From: Arthrobacter sp. fls2-241-R2A-200
GTDB lineage: Bacteria > Actinomycetota > Actinomycetes > Actinomycetales > Micrococcaceae
NCBI RefSeq assembly: GCF_030209745.1
Contig: NZ_JARVRJ010000005.1
Location: forward strand, 1-64,000
Reading direction: 5' to 3'
DNA length: 64,000 bases
Both the position numbers and the translations under genes were made by a program. The notes beneath the pieces are model-generated. The model was not told where the DNA came from and searched no databases. It saw nothing but the letters and a program-made list of their open reading frames with translations. Shown here in pieces: positions 1 to 8,594 of this stretch (positions are counted from its first letter, which is position 1; every line of letters starts with the position of its first letter).

Positions 1-91
1 AGCCATCCAGGACAAGCGTCAGGAACGACTCCGGATCCGGCGCTTCGCCGCCGAAAGGAACAAACAGAACATTCTCATCATCCTGCGCCAT
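1..91 (-). CDS. partial hypothetical protein, N-terminal end only
   Basis: An open frame on the minus strand starts with ATG at 91 and runs off the left edge without a stop. Its first residues are MAQDDENVLFVPFGG, continuing for about 30 residues. The start is supported by AAGGA seven bases upstream. I do not recognise the protein; the visible part is acidic and shows no signal peptide or known motif. It lies divergent from the recombinase trio and is probably the chromosomal gene bordering the accessory segment. Confidence 0.5.
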   Translation of the reverse strand, partial: MAQDDENVLFVPFGGEAPDPESFLTLVLDG

Positions 92-515
92 GGTCAGTCC
101 TTGCCTCATCGCAGCTCTTTGCGATCTTCGCACGCAGATTGCGAGAACCGCAATCACTGCTGGCAAAAAGGCTGCTCGCAGGCCACTTAGTGCGGGCCAT
201 CAAGGCGCTCCACGGAACTCACTCCCGCTGTTCCCCGGCGCCCTAACATCAAAATGAATCTGCAGGTCAAGTACTCATTAGGGGAGAGCGTCAATACGTT
301 CCCCGAAAGCTCACGATGTGCACGATTCGCACTTAGTGTCATTACTACTTTACATAATGTAGATTATCGGCGTTAAAGCAGGACGAGTAGAAGTAGATGA
401 GAGAACCCGTCCCAACCTGCCTTCCGGCGTTTTCGCACGTCAGATGCGCCTGGCGATTGTTGGCGTCCATTAGCTGCCGCGACGGAGTGCGCGCGGTGGC
501 GCGGCTCAGCAACGT
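92..515. other. non-coding accessory edge with short repeats
   Basis: No convincing gene in about 420 bases; the base composition is visibly more AT-rich around 240-400 than in the neighbouring genes. It contains a perfect palindrome TACATAATGTA (351-361), the nonamer CACTTAGTG twice (184-192 and 330-338), and TAGATGAGAGA at 394-404, which recurs at 526-536. Such clustered short repeats next to a tyrosine recombinase could be recombinase binding sites or an element end; this is inference, as no matching right-hand end was found in the window. Confidence 0.4.
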
Positions 516-541
516 AATCTCTCATTAGATGAGAGATTTTT
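516..541 (+). terminator. hairpin followed by T-tract before the integrase
   Basis: Perfect inverted repeat AATCTCTCAT / ATGAGAGATT with a 3-base loop, ending in five Ts. It has the form of an intrinsic terminator and lies just upstream of the putative integrase -10 box, so it would block read-through from the left. It could also be a recombinase site, since half of it is repeated at 394-404. Confidence 0.5.
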
Positions 542-544
542 GCG

Positions 545-550
545 TACAGT
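545..550 (+). promoter_or_regulatory. leaderless -10 box of the integrase
   Basis: TACAGT lies exactly seven bases before a GTG in the integrase frame. This fits a -10 hexamer giving a transcript that begins at or near the start codon. No -35 box and no ribosome binding site are apparent. Confidence 0.4.
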
Positions 551-557
551 TGGGTCA

Positions 558-1691
558 GTGAGTATCGAACCTGGGCGGATTCCGGCCTTTCTGACCAACG
601 TGAATGTCGGGCTGCTGCGTGCCGAGGATCGCGTCTTTGAAGCGATGCTTGATGGCTGGCGGGCACAGATGCTGGCGCGCGGGTTGTCGACGTCGTATAT
701 CAAGAGCTCGTGCGGGACGGTCCAGCGGTTCCAGGAGCATGCGAATGAGTACCCGTGGACGTGGTCCGCGCACCACGTGGATGAGTTCCTGGCGGACCGG
801 CGCAGCTCCGAGAAAGGTCTGGCTTTATCAACCCTGAGGGCTAATTCCGGCGCCATCAGGGCGTTCTGCTCCTACCTGACGGATGGACGTTACGGTTGGG
901 CGGCCTTCTGCGAACGGGTTTTCTCGGACATCCCGGTGCAGGTCGTCTTCGAATGGAACTCGCCCCGGCACACAACGGATGATGCGATGCCGGCACGCCG
1001 CCGGGCGTTCACCAGGGCTGAGCTGCAGACCTTCTTCGACGCCGCCGACGACCTGGTCGACACCGAGTTCGCCAAGGGATCCAAGCGATGGCTTCCAGCC
1101 CTAAGGGACTCGACGGCGTTCAAAGTCGCCTACGCCTACGGGCTCCGGCGGCGGGAACTGGCCATGCTCGAATACGTCGACTTCGGGCCCAACCCGCACG
1201 TTGAGTCTTTCGGCCGGTTCGGGGCGCTCCAAGTGCGCTGGGCCAAGGGAACCAAGGGCTCAGGCCCCCGCCGCCGCACCGTTCTAACTGTCCCCGAATT
1301 CGATTGGGTCGTCGGGCTCCTTGAATACTGGCTCTCCCCTGACGGCCGCAAACGTTTCCCCACCGCCGACCGATCGGCCAGCCTGTGGCCCTCGGAACGC
1401 TCCGGCTCCACGGTTTACCGCAACTTCGACCGCTCCTTTCAGCGCGTGAGGAAAATCGCGGGCCTCCCGGAGGAACTGTCCCTGCACACGCTGCGGCATT
1501 CGTACGTGACGCACTTGATCGAGGCCGGCTACGACCCGCTGTTCATCCAGCAGCAGGTCGGGCACAGCTACTCCTCCACCACGGCCCTCTATACTTCCGT
1601 GTCGGCGGACTTCAAACAGAAGACCATCCAGAAAATGATCGCCCAGCGGCTACGCAGCGGCGGCACTGACGAGGGGAACGGCCATGGCTGA
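558..1691 (+). CDS. tyrosine recombinase/integrase, catalytically complete
   Basis: Site-specific DNA recombinase of the phage-integrase family, 377 aa from the GTG chosen here. The N-terminal SAM-like core-binding domain covers roughly residues 25-120. The catalytic domain keeps the whole active site: Arg in GLRRREL (about 197), Lys near 234, HTLRH (His310, Arg313), the GH pair (His336) and the nucleophile Tyr345. A TTG at 540 is an alternative start but sits in the T-tract of a hairpin; the GTG at 558 has a -10-like box seven bases upstream. The stop overlaps the next gene by 8 bases, so three genes are probably translated as a unit. It is likely the catalytic partner of a mobile element. 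Confidence 0.9.
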   Translation: MSIEPGRIPAFLTNVNVGLLRAEDRVFEAMLDGWRAQMLARGLSTSYIKSSCGTVQRFQEHANEYPWTWSAHHVDEFLADRRSSEKGLALSTLRANSGAIRAFCSYLTDGRYGWAAFCERVFSDIPVQVVFEWNSPRHTTDDAMPARRRAFTRAELQTFFDAADDLVDTEFAKGSKRWLPALRDSTAFKVAYAYGLRRRELAMLEYVDFGPNPHVESFGRFGALQVRWAKGTKGSGPRRRTVLTVPEFDWVVGLLEYWLSPDGRKRFPTADRSASLWPSERSGSTVYRNFDRSFQRVRKIAGLPEELSLHTLRHSYVTHLIEAGYDPLFIQQQVGHSYSSTTALYTSVSADFKQKTIQKMIAQRLRSGGTDEGNGHG

Positions 1692-2037
1692 ACAGCGACG
1701 GATCGGCTACCGCTGGAACCTCCGGCAACTGATGGCCCAACGCAACCTCTGGAAGACCACCGAGCTTCTCCCCCTGCTGAAATCCCGGGGTATCAATCTC
1801 TCCAACGCCCAGGTCCACCGGCTCGTCACCGGAACACCCGAACGCATTCCCGCCCAGACCTTCGCGGCGCTCTGCGACATCCTCGAATGCACGCCCAACG
1901 ACCTCTTCGAACCCTACGTGCAGATGCGCGCTGCCAAGACAGCGAATGCACCGAAGAAGCCGGAAGACCTGGGAATCGCCCCCGGCGCACCTATCGCACG
2001 ACGGATCCGCGTGCTGCCGCCGGACGAAGATGCCTAG
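1684..2037 (+). CDS. small helix-turn-helix protein (Cro/C1 type)
   Basis: 117 aa DNA-binding protein. Residues about 10-75 look like an XRE/Cro HTH: a helix starting RWNLRQLMAQ, a recognition-helix region ISLSNAQVH-like around SNAQVHRLVTG, and the typical ending ALCDILECTPNDLF. It overlaps the integrase stop and the next gene's start by 8 bases each. The position between two recombinase genes suggests an accessory or regulatory factor of the recombination complex or a repressor of the operon; which of these cannot be told from sequence. Confidence 0.85.
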   Translation: MAEQRRIGYRWNLRQLMAQRNLWKTTELLPLLKSRGINLSNAQVHRLVTGTPERIPAQTFAALCDILECTPNDLFEPYVQMRAAKTANAPKKPEDLGIAPGAPIARRIRVLPPDEDA

Positions 2038-3517
2038 GCCCCGGAAAGCCAGCGACCCCCCAACATGGCCCGAACCATGCGGACGCTGCGCTGAACACCA
2101 CCAAATCGCGGTCCGCTGGCCCGACGGCGGAATCTGCGGCTACTGCTACCAGCAGGCCAAAAGAACCCGAGGCACCTGCGCCTGCGGTCACGAGGGCGTC
2201 CTGCCCGGCCGCGTCGACACGCTGCCGGCATGCCGGAGCTGCTCCGGAGTCCAGCTCAACATCGACTGCATCGGATGCGGGAGGGAGGATGAACTCCACT
2301 CAGGGAACCGATGCTGGTCATGCATCCTCGCAGCTACCGTCGACAGGCTCCTCAGTCCACCGGATAACCAGCCACCCTCCCCGGCGCTCCGGGCAGTCGC
2401 CACCGCCTTGAAGTCCATGAAGCGGGCCAACAGCGGCATGACCTGGATCCAGCAACCACACGTCACCGCCTTCCTCCAACAGCTCGCGGCCGCGCCTGTG
2501 ATCACACACGCACGCCTCGACGAACTGCCGGCATCCCGCACCCGCGAATACGTCCGAGGACTGCTGGTCGAACACAATGCGCTGCCGCGCCGCGATGAAC
2601 TCTGCGCAAGGTTTAGTGACTGGTCCGAGCAGGCACTCGAGCGGGTCACTAGCCAGAAGAATCGGGACATCATCCGGCGCTACATCCGCTGGCACCACCA
2701 GCGCCGGATGAACCAGATGGGCGAGGTCACCCAAGGCACGTTCCTGAGGGCCAAACAGTCAGTCACCGTAGCTATCGAACTTCTGAACTGGCTCACCGAA
2801 CGAGACACTGAACTCGCAGAACTGACCCAAGCCCACCTGGACCGATGGCAAGCAGAAGGCCCCACGACGCGAGGCATCGCCTCACGCTTCCTCGACTGGG
2901 CAACCAGAACCAGCCTCATCGATCCCTCATTGAAGCTGCAGCCCCACCGCCGCGGCACCAGCCCAAGACTCGATGCAGCCGCTCAAGCAGAGCTCGTCCA
3001 CAACCTAAGCCACACGACCGACATCAACCCGAGGGACCGCGCAGCAGCCATCCTCGTCCTGGTCTTCGGGCAGCAGGTTTCCGATATCGTCCAGCTGACG
3101 TGGGACGACGTCACCGTGACAGAGGATCTGGTCACGGTCACCTTCGGAGCCGTCGAGATCGCACTAACACCGCCGCTCGATGAACCCTGGCGCGAACTCG
3201 CAGCCACGCCAACCCATCACCAGACAGCAGCGCACCCCAACAGCAACTGGGTATTCCGCGGCGGCTCACCCGGCCGGCACATCCAAGCCTCAACCCTCAC
3301 CCATCGATTGAGTAAGGCTTTCAGCAGCCGGGCGGCCAGGCTCGGAACACTGCACGAACTCACCAAACTCGCTCCAGTGGCCATCATCGCCGAAGCACTC
3401 GGCTACTCCCCAGCCACCATCGATCGACATGCCCTGGCATCATCGGCCAACTACATGGAATACATGTCCGCACTCTCCACGCATCAGTCGGAGGCAGGAG
3501 TTCGGTCCGCACCGTGA
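2030..3517 (+). CDS. zinc-ribbon recombinase-like protein lacking catalytic residues
   Basis: 495 aa. The frame is open further upstream, but the ATG at 2030 overlaps the HTH stop in the same 8-base pattern as the previous junction and is preferred. Residues about 15-105 hold six cysteine pairs (CGRC, CGYC, CAC, CRSC, CIGC, CWSC), consistent with stacked zinc ribbons. The C-terminal half resembles a tyrosine recombinase fold: GQQVSDIVQLTW near 347 aligns with the box-I GLRxxEL motif but has Gln instead of the catalytic Arg, and LHELTKL near 440 replaces HxLRH. Tyr candidates remain in SANYMEYM near 473. Probably a non-catalytic or structural partner of the upstream integrase. Confidence 0.75.
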   Translation: MPRPRKASDPPTWPEPCGRCAEHHQIAVRWPDGGICGYCYQQAKRTRGTCACGHEGVLPGRVDTLPACRSCSGVQLNIDCIGCGREDELHSGNRCWSCILAATVDRLLSPPDNQPPSPALRAVATALKSMKRANSGMTWIQQPHVTAFLQQLAAAPVITHARLDELPASRTREYVRGLLVEHNALPRRDELCARFSDWSEQALERVTSQKNRDIIRRYIRWHHQRRMNQMGEVTQGTFLRAKQSVTVAIELLNWLTERDTELAELTQAHLDRWQAEGPTTRGIASRFLDWATRTSLIDPSLKLQPHRRGTSPRLDAAAQAELVHNLSHTTDINPRDRAAAILVLVFGQQVSDIVQLTWDDVTVTEDLVTVTFGAVEIALTPPLDEPWRELAATPTHHQTAAHPNSNWVFRGGSPGRHIQASTLTHRLSKAFSSRAARLGTLHELTKLAPVAIIAEALGYSPATIDRHALASSANYMEYMSALSTHQSEAGVRSAP

Positions 3518-3519
3518 AG

Positions 3520-3525
3520 TAGCAT
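3520..3525 (+). promoter_or_regulatory. leaderless -10 box
   Basis: TAGCAT precedes the ATG at 3532 by exactly six bases and there is no Shine-Dalgarno. It begins three bases after the recombinase stop, so the downstream gene may have its own promoter despite the 14-base gap. Confidence 0.45.
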
Positions 3526-3531
3526 GGCCGC

Positions 3532-4008
3532 ATGTCTGACCCGGACGAAAACGAGGAACCGCTGCAGTCATTGCCCCCAGGGATGCCCAAAAGATACGCC
3601 GAGTACCGACCTGAGACTCCCGGCAAGCCCCTACCACCCCCAACGAACGTTGGAGGCTACGATGAGCTGCTCGAGTACTGCCAGCGGAAGGGGCTGTCTC
3701 TTCCTCGCTCGCGACAGGGACTCACAACAATTGATTCTCTGATTGAAAGCGCGGAAAACACGACGCCTCTGTCAGCCTTGGTAAGGCCAATAGGCATGTT
3801 TTATGGAGATGTCCTGACCCACACCATCTCTGGTGCGCACTGGAAAGTAATCAACGAGAATTTTCCGGAGGTCAGCATAACCACACGCACGAGCGTCTCG
3901 GTGATCGAGGTTGCGCAAAGACGGCTGGATCTCGGCCTGCCAACTCTGACAATGAACTACGATCATGCGCTGGACCTGGTACGGGGAGAGCCACCTCAAA
4001 GTCATTGA
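3532..4008 (+). CDS. hypothetical protein, DUF6278-like
   Basis: 158 aa soluble protein with a proline-rich N-terminus and no signal peptide or membrane segment. The core contains a LIESA helix, a stretch around GMFYGDVLTHTISGAHW and an ending PTLTMNYDHALDLV. This pattern reminds me of the actinobacterial DUF6278 family of unknown function; the assignment is from memory and tentative. It lies 14 bases after the recombinase trio with its own leaderless -10 box. Its codon use is less GC-rich than the housekeeping genes, which would fit acquisition together with the trio. Confidence 0.7.
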   Translation: MSDPDENEEPLQSLPPGMPKRYAEYRPETPGKPLPPPTNVGGYDELLEYCQRKGLSLPRSRQGLTTIDSLIESAENTTPLSALVRPIGMFYGDVLTHTISGAHWKVINENFPEVSITTRTSVSVIEVAQRRLDLGLPTLTMNYDHALDLVRGEPPQSH

Positions 4009-4177
4009 GACTTCGGTATAGGCCCGGATCGCCCCAACGGTTGCTAGAACACGCCTCTGGAACGGAGCTATAAGAACGCCGCAGCCAACGAGGGGCACCA
4101 ACAACTCGTCCCACTTCAACACGTCCCGCTGCCAGTCTTCCTAGGTTCCTGGAAGCGGATGCCATCCACGTCGTTTC

Positions 4178-6571
4178 CTAACCACCCACGTACAACGCCA
4201 AGTGCTTACCTGTCAGCGTCGATCCGTGAGCTACAAGTTCCGCCGGGGTGCCGGTGAAGACAATGTTGCCGCCGTCGTGTCCGGCACCGGGCCCAAGGTC
4301 GATGATCCAGTCAGCGTGCGCCATGACTGCCTGATGATGCTCGATGACAATCACCGACTTCCCAGACTCGACCAAGCGGTCCAGCATTCCGAGCAAGTTC
4401 TGGACATCTGCCAGATGCAGCCCGGTTGTCGGTTCGTCGAGGATGTAGATGTCACCCTTTTCAGACATCTGGGTGGCAAGCTTCAGCCGCTGGCGTTCAC
4501 CACCGGACAACGTTGTCAGCGGCTGACCCAGCGTCAGGTACCCAAGTCCGACGTCGGTCAGGCGGTCCAGGATTTTGTGGGCGGCCGGGGTACGAGCCTC
4601 ACCTTCATTGAAGAACACTTCTGCCTCGTTGACAGACATTGCAAGCACTTCTGCAATATTGCGGCCGCCCAGTCGGTACTCAAGGACCGAAGCCTGGAAC
4701 CGTTTCCCGTTGCATTCCTCGCAGGTGGACTCCACCGTAGCCATCACGCCCAGATCGGTGTAAATGACGCCAGCGCCATTGCAGGTCGGGCACGCGCCCT
4801 CCGAATTGGAGCTGAACAGTGCAGGTTTCACGCCATTGACTTTGGCGAAGGCTTTGCGAATCGGCTCCAGCAGCCCGGTATACGTTGCAGGGTTGCTGCG
4901 CCGCGAGCCCCGGATTGCACCTTGATCGATAACCACCACGCCATCACGCGGCGCCACGGAACCATGAATCAGGGAGCTTTTTCCAGAACCCGCAACACCG
5001 GTCAGTACACACAGGACACCCAACGGAATGTCGACGTCGACGTTCTTCAGGTTGTTTGTCGACGCTCCACGGACTGCAAGGAAGCCCGACGTCGGACGGA
5101 CAGTCTCCTTGATGGCGGCACGGTCATCCAAATGCCGCCCGGTGATGGTGTCACTCCCCCGTAGTTCATTAACGCCACCTTCGAAGCAGACCGTTCCGCC
5201 GGCTGTTCCCGCGCCAGGACCAAGGTCGACGACGTGGTCCGCGATCGCAATGGCTTCGGGTTTGTGCTCCACCACCAGCACGGTGTTGCCTTTGTCCCGG
5301 AGTTGCAGCAAGAGCTGGTTCATGCGTTCGATGTCGTGCGGGTGAAGCCCAATGGTGGGTTCGTCGAAAACGTACGTGATATCGGTCAGCGAGGAACCCA
5401 GGTGCCGGATCATCTTGGTCCTCTGTGCCTCTCCCCCGGACAAAGTACCGGCCGGGCGGTCCAGGGACAGGTAGCCGAGGCCGATCTCCGCAAAGGAATC
5501 CAGCAAATGCTGCAAGCCTTTCAGGAGTGGCGCCACGGTCGGTTCGTCCAACTGCCGGATCCAAGCAGCAAGGTCGGTGATTTGCATTTTGCAGGCGTCC
5601 GCAATGCTGATCCCCTTGATTTTGGACGAGCGCGCCTCAGGGCTGAGCCTGGTTCCCTCGCATTCGGGGCACGTGGTGAAGGTGATGGCGCGCTCAACGA
5701 ACGCCCGGATGTGCGGCTGGAGTGCATCAACGTCTTTGGACAGCATCGATTTCTGAATCTTGGGGATCAGGCCCTCATACGTCAGGTTGATTCCCTCCAC
5801 CTTGATTTTGGTGGGCTCCCGGTAAAGGAGGTCCTGAAGTTCCCTTTTACTGAACTTGGCCAACGGCTTGTCCATGTCGAAATACCCTGACCCGCTGAAA
5901 ATGCGCCCGTACCATCCATCCATGGAGTATCCGGGAATGGTGAGAGCACCTTCTTTCAGGGATTTGCTGTCGTCATAAAGGGCTGTGAGGTCGAAGTCGT
6001 TGACAGAGCCCATGCCTTCACAGCGGGAGCACATACCACCAAGCCGATTGAAAGATGCCTTTTCGGTTTTGGTTTTTCCTTCGCCGCGCTCCACCGTGAT
6101 GGCGCCGCTGGCCTTTACCGTGGGGACATTGAACGAATATGCATTCGGCGAACCGATATGTGGCTGGGCCAAACGGCTGAAGAGGATACGCAACATAGCG
6201 TTGGCGTCCGTTGCCGTGCCAACCGTGGACCGGGGGTTGGAACCCATTCGTTCCTGGTCCACGATGATCGCCGTGGTCAACCCTTCGAGGAGGTCAACGT
6301 CCGGGCGGGCCAAAGAAGGCATGAATCCCTGGACGAATGAACTGTAGGTCTCATTAATCATTCGCTGCGACTCCGCGGCGATGGTCGCAAAGACCAATGA
6401 ACTCTTACCCGAGCCCGAAACTCCGGTGAAAACCGTCAACCTTCGTTTGGGGATCTCAATGCTGATGTCCTTCAGGTTGTTTTCCCGGGCGCCTTGGACG
6501 CGGATCAAATCGTGGGTGTCCGCGACGTGCTGTGCAGGTTGCCGGGTGTTCGGACTCGTAGCAATGGTCAT
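4178..6571 (-). CDS. UvrA-like ABC ATPase (DrrC-type)
   Basis: 797 aa protein of the UvrA superfamily. It has two ABC modules: Walker [10 protein letters not shown] (50-58) and GVAGSGKSS (about 523), signature LSGGE at about 374 and 686, and Walker B DEPTIGLH / DEPTTGLH. Paired CxxC motifs (CSRC, CPEC, CPTC, CEEC) match the UvrA zinc modules. True UvrA is about 950 aa; this form is shorter and stands alone, like DrrC, which protects Streptomyces from daunorubicin. The start at 6571 is supported by GGAGAAAAG; the frame extends 20 codons further without such support. It is divergent from a polyketide operon across a region with a perfect palindrome. A drug-resistance or DNA-protection role is inference. 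Confidence 0.88.
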   Translation of the reverse strand: MTIATSPNTRQPAQHVADTHDLIRVQGARENNLKDISIEIPKRRLTVFTGVSGSGKSSLVFATIAAESQRMINETYSSFVQGFMPSLARPDVDLLEGLTTAIIVDQERMGSNPRSTVGTATDANAMLRILFSRLAQPHIGSPNAYSFNVPTVKASGAITVERGEGKTKTEKASFNRLGGMCSRCEGMGSVNDFDLTALYDDSKSLKEGALTIPGYSMDGWYGRIFSGSGYFDMDKPLAKFSKRELQDLLYREPTKIKVEGINLTYEGLIPKIQKSMLSKDVDALQPHIRAFVERAITFTTCPECEGTRLSPEARSSKIKGISIADACKMQITDLAAWIRQLDEPTVAPLLKGLQHLLDSFAEIGLGYLSLDRPAGTLSGGEAQRTKMIRHLGSSLTDITYVFDEPTIGLHPHDIERMNQLLLQLRDKGNTVLVVEHKPEAIAIADHVVDLGPGAGTAGGTVCFEGGVNELRGSDTITGRHLDDRAAIKETVRPTSGFLAVRGASTNNLKNVDVDIPLGVLCVLTGVAGSGKSSLIHGSVAPRDGVVVIDQGAIRGSRRSNPATYTGLLEPIRKAFAKVNGVKPALFSSNSEGACPTCNGAGVIYTDLGVMATVESTCEECNGKRFQASVLEYRLGGRNIAEVLAMSVNEAEVFFNEGEARTPAAHKILDRLTDVGLGYLTLGQPLTTLSGGERQRLKLATQMSEKGDIYILDEPTTGLHLADVQNLLGMLDRLVESGKSVIVIEHHQAVMAHADWIIDLGPGAGHDGGNIVFTGTPAELVAHGSTLTGKHLALYVGG

Positions 6572-6631
6572 CTTTTCTCCATCCGGCTGGTGCCCCGCGT
6601 GGTGGCAGGCCGCAGCAATCACCGAGGCCAT

Positions 6632-6650
6632 TACTGGTCATCGTGACCAG
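6632..6650. promoter_or_regulatory. perfect palindromic operator candidate
   Basis: ACTGGTCA-TCG-TGACCAGT: 8-base arms, 3-base spacer, no mismatch. It lies 60 bases upstream of the UvrA-like start and 61 upstream of the polyketide synthase start, close to the middle of the divergent region. The form is typical of TetR- or MarR-family operators. No such regulator is encoded in the window. Confidence 0.6.
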
Positions 6651-6677
6651 TCTCGATCAGTTGCTTCGATTCTGCCA

Positions 6678-6706
6678 TTGTCTTCCACGGTTTACTCACT
6701 AAGAAT
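6678..6706 (+). promoter_or_regulatory. possible promoter of the polyketide operon
   Basis: TTGTCT and AAGAAT separated by 17 bases; the -10 ends five bases before the ATG at 6712, and no clear ribosome binding site is present. If used, the transcript would be leaderless or nearly so. Confidence 0.3.
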
Positions 6707-6711
6707 GAAGC

Positions 6712-7848
6712 ATGCCGGTATACATGAGGTCCCTCGAAACCGCAGTTCCGCCCACCATCCTAATTCAGCATCAAGCACGTGAAGTTTTTGCCTCGCAGCC
6801 AGGTTTGACGCGGCTCGGAACGCGTCTGGTCTCCACCTGCTTTGACTCCGCGGCCATTGACACGCGCTACACGGCAGTTGCCGAATTGAGCTTGGACGCG
6901 CATCCGGAAAATCCGCGATTCTTCGACCCCGAAACCAACAGGGTTCTTAGTCCCAGTACAAAGGTCCGTAACGAAATATTCGCCACGGAGGCCACCAAGC
7001 TCTTCGTAGAGGCGGGCAAGTCTGCTGTAGCCCAAGCATCGGGAATCGACCTTGATGACATCACCCACGTCATCACGGTCTCCTGCACCGGGTTTTTCAA
7101 CCCTGGCCCGGATTACAAGGTGGTCCGTGCTTTGGGGCTCAACCCGGCCGTGCAGCGCTATCACCTCGGATTTATGGGATGTTACGCGGCTTTTCCGGCG
7201 CTGAAAGCGGCCAAGCAATTCTGCCTCGCCGATCCGGAGGCGGTGGTCCTGGTCATTTGTGTTGAGCTTTGCTCCTTGCATGTGCGGACATCGAATGATC
7301 CGGACACCATCATGGGGTCGGCTATTTTTGGCGATGGTGCGGCGGCCGCCGTCGTCACAGCCCGGGAACCCCAGGGGCCGGACCCGGTGGTCCGCTTGGA
7401 CCACTTCGAAACGGTCCTAACGCCGGTAGGCGAAGAAGCCATGGCGTGGAACATCGGTGACGAGGGATTTGAAATGGTGCTCGGATCCTATGTGCCGCAC
7501 ATCATCGAAGAGCACATCACTGGGGCCTTGGAACCGCTCCTTGCGAAGGAACCGGAACTGGCAGCGCTCCCCTACCGGGATATCAAACACTGGGCCATTC
7601 ACCCTGGCGGAAGAAGCATCCTGGACAAGGTCGAGTCCAAATTGGAGCTCACCGAGGCGCAATTGGTCCCCGCCCGGGAGACGTTGCGGGAGTACGGCAA
7701 TATGAGCAGCGCGACAGTTCTCTTTGTCTTGAAGTACATGCTGGGCCAACCTGCCGAGGACAGGGAAGAACGTATATGTTCCATGGCGTTCGGCCCCGGC
7801 CTGACGGTAGAGACGGGCCTCTTCACGCTGGTGTCCCCCAGCCTGTGA
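6712..7848 (+). CDS. type III polyketide synthase
   Basis: 378 aa, the usual size of chalcone-synthase-like homodimeric enzymes that condense malonyl-CoA units onto an acyl-CoA starter without an acyl carrier protein. The catalytic triad is visible: Cys157 in GFMGCYAAF, His297 in WAIHPGG and Asn330 in YGNMSSAT. It heads an operon with a methyltransferase (4-base overlap) and an FAD monooxygenase (8-base overlap). Alkylresorcinol operons such as srsABC of Streptomyces griseus have the same three activities, though SrsB there is a membrane methyltransferase, unlike this soluble one. The product here is likely a methylated, hydroxylated resorcinol, pyrone or quinone; starter and chain length cannot be read from sequence. 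Confidence 0.92.
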   Translation: MPVYMRSLETAVPPTILIQHQAREVFASQPGLTRLGTRLVSTCFDSAAIDTRYTAVAELSLDAHPENPRFFDPETNRVLSPSTKVRNEIFATEATKLFVEAGKSAVAQASGIDLDDITHVITVSCTGFFNPGPDYKVVRALGLNPAVQRYHLGFMGCYAAFPALKAAKQFCLADPEAVVLVICVELCSLHVRTSNDPDTIMGSAIFGDGAAAAVVTAREPQGPDPVVRLDHFETVLTPVGEEAMAWNIGDEGFEMVLGSYVPHIIEEHITGALEPLLAKEPELAALPYRDIKHWAIHPGGRSILDKVESKLELTEAQLVPARETLREYGNMSSATVLFVLKYMLGQPAEDREERICSMAFGPGLTVETGLFTLVSPSL

Positions 7849-8594
7849 GCCCTTGGGGACCGCTGCGACAGCGTGATGAGGTGGCCGTCGAGGACATGGA
7901 TCGACCTGATTGCGATCCCAAGCGGCTGGAGAAGACGTACGCGCGCTTTCCGGTGGTGAACCGCCTCCTTTCCGGATGGCATGGAACCTATCGACGCCGT
8001 ATCAAGCCGCTGCTCGAACGGGAGGGCAAAGCGTCCCTGCTCGATATTGGTTGCGGCAGCGGGGATGTGGCGCGCAGCCTGGCGCGCTGGGCCAGCAGCG
8101 ACGGTTACAGCCTCACGGTCACCGCGATCGACCCGGATGCCCGGGCTTTTTCCTTCGCATCCCAAGCCCCGCCGGTGCGAGGCGTGGAATATCGCCAGGC
8201 GCACAGTTCCGAACTCGTCGCCGAAAACCTAACTTTCGACGTCGTCATCTCCAACCACATCCTTCACCACCTCGACCCACCGCAGCTGGCCGGAGTCCTG
8301 CACGACTCTGAAGTGCTCTCGCGGAGCCTTGTGCTGCATAACGACCTCCGGCGCAGCAATGCTTCCTATGTTCTTTTTATGGCAGGATTTTGGCCCCTCG
8401 GAGTTGGTTCCTACATTTGTGGTGACGGGCTCGTGTCGATCAAGCGGAGCTACACACCATCGGAACTGGCGGCCGTGGTTCCGGCACAGTGGCGGGTGGA
8501 AAGAAACGGCCCGTGGCACCATCTGTTGACCTTTCACCCCCGTGCCGGCCAAGACCGTGCGCCGGGAATGCTACGCGGGGAGGACCATGCCTGA
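7845..8594 (+). CDS. class I SAM-dependent methyltransferase
   Basis: 249 aa. Motif I LLDIGCGSGD (about 65-74) binds S-adenosylmethionine; an acidic AIDPDA follows at the end of strand 2, and ISNHILHHL marks the motif IV/post-motif region. The GTG start at 7845 overlaps the synthase TGA as GTGA, so the frame extending upstream inside the synthase is rejected. Expected to methylate the polyketide made by the upstream enzyme, on oxygen or carbon. Operon context is the only evidence for the substrate. Confidence 0.88.
   Translation: MSPWGPLRQRDEVAVEDMDRPDCDPKRLEKTYARFPVVNRLLSGWHGTYRRRIKPLLEREGKASLLDIGCGSGDVARSLARWASSDGYSLTVTAIDPDARAFSFASQAPPVRGVEYRQAHSSELVAENLTFDVVISNHILHHLDPPQLAGVLHDSEVLSRSLVLHNDLRRSNASYVLFMAGFWPLGVGSYICGDGLVSIKRSYTPSELAAVVPAQWRVERNGPWHHLLTFHPRAGQDRAPGMLRGEDHA

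Noticed and set aside
4009..4177. Small minus-strand frames between the DUF6278-like gene and the UvrA-like gene
   Set aside because: They are shadows partly covering the plus-strand gene and lack motifs; the region looks non-coding.
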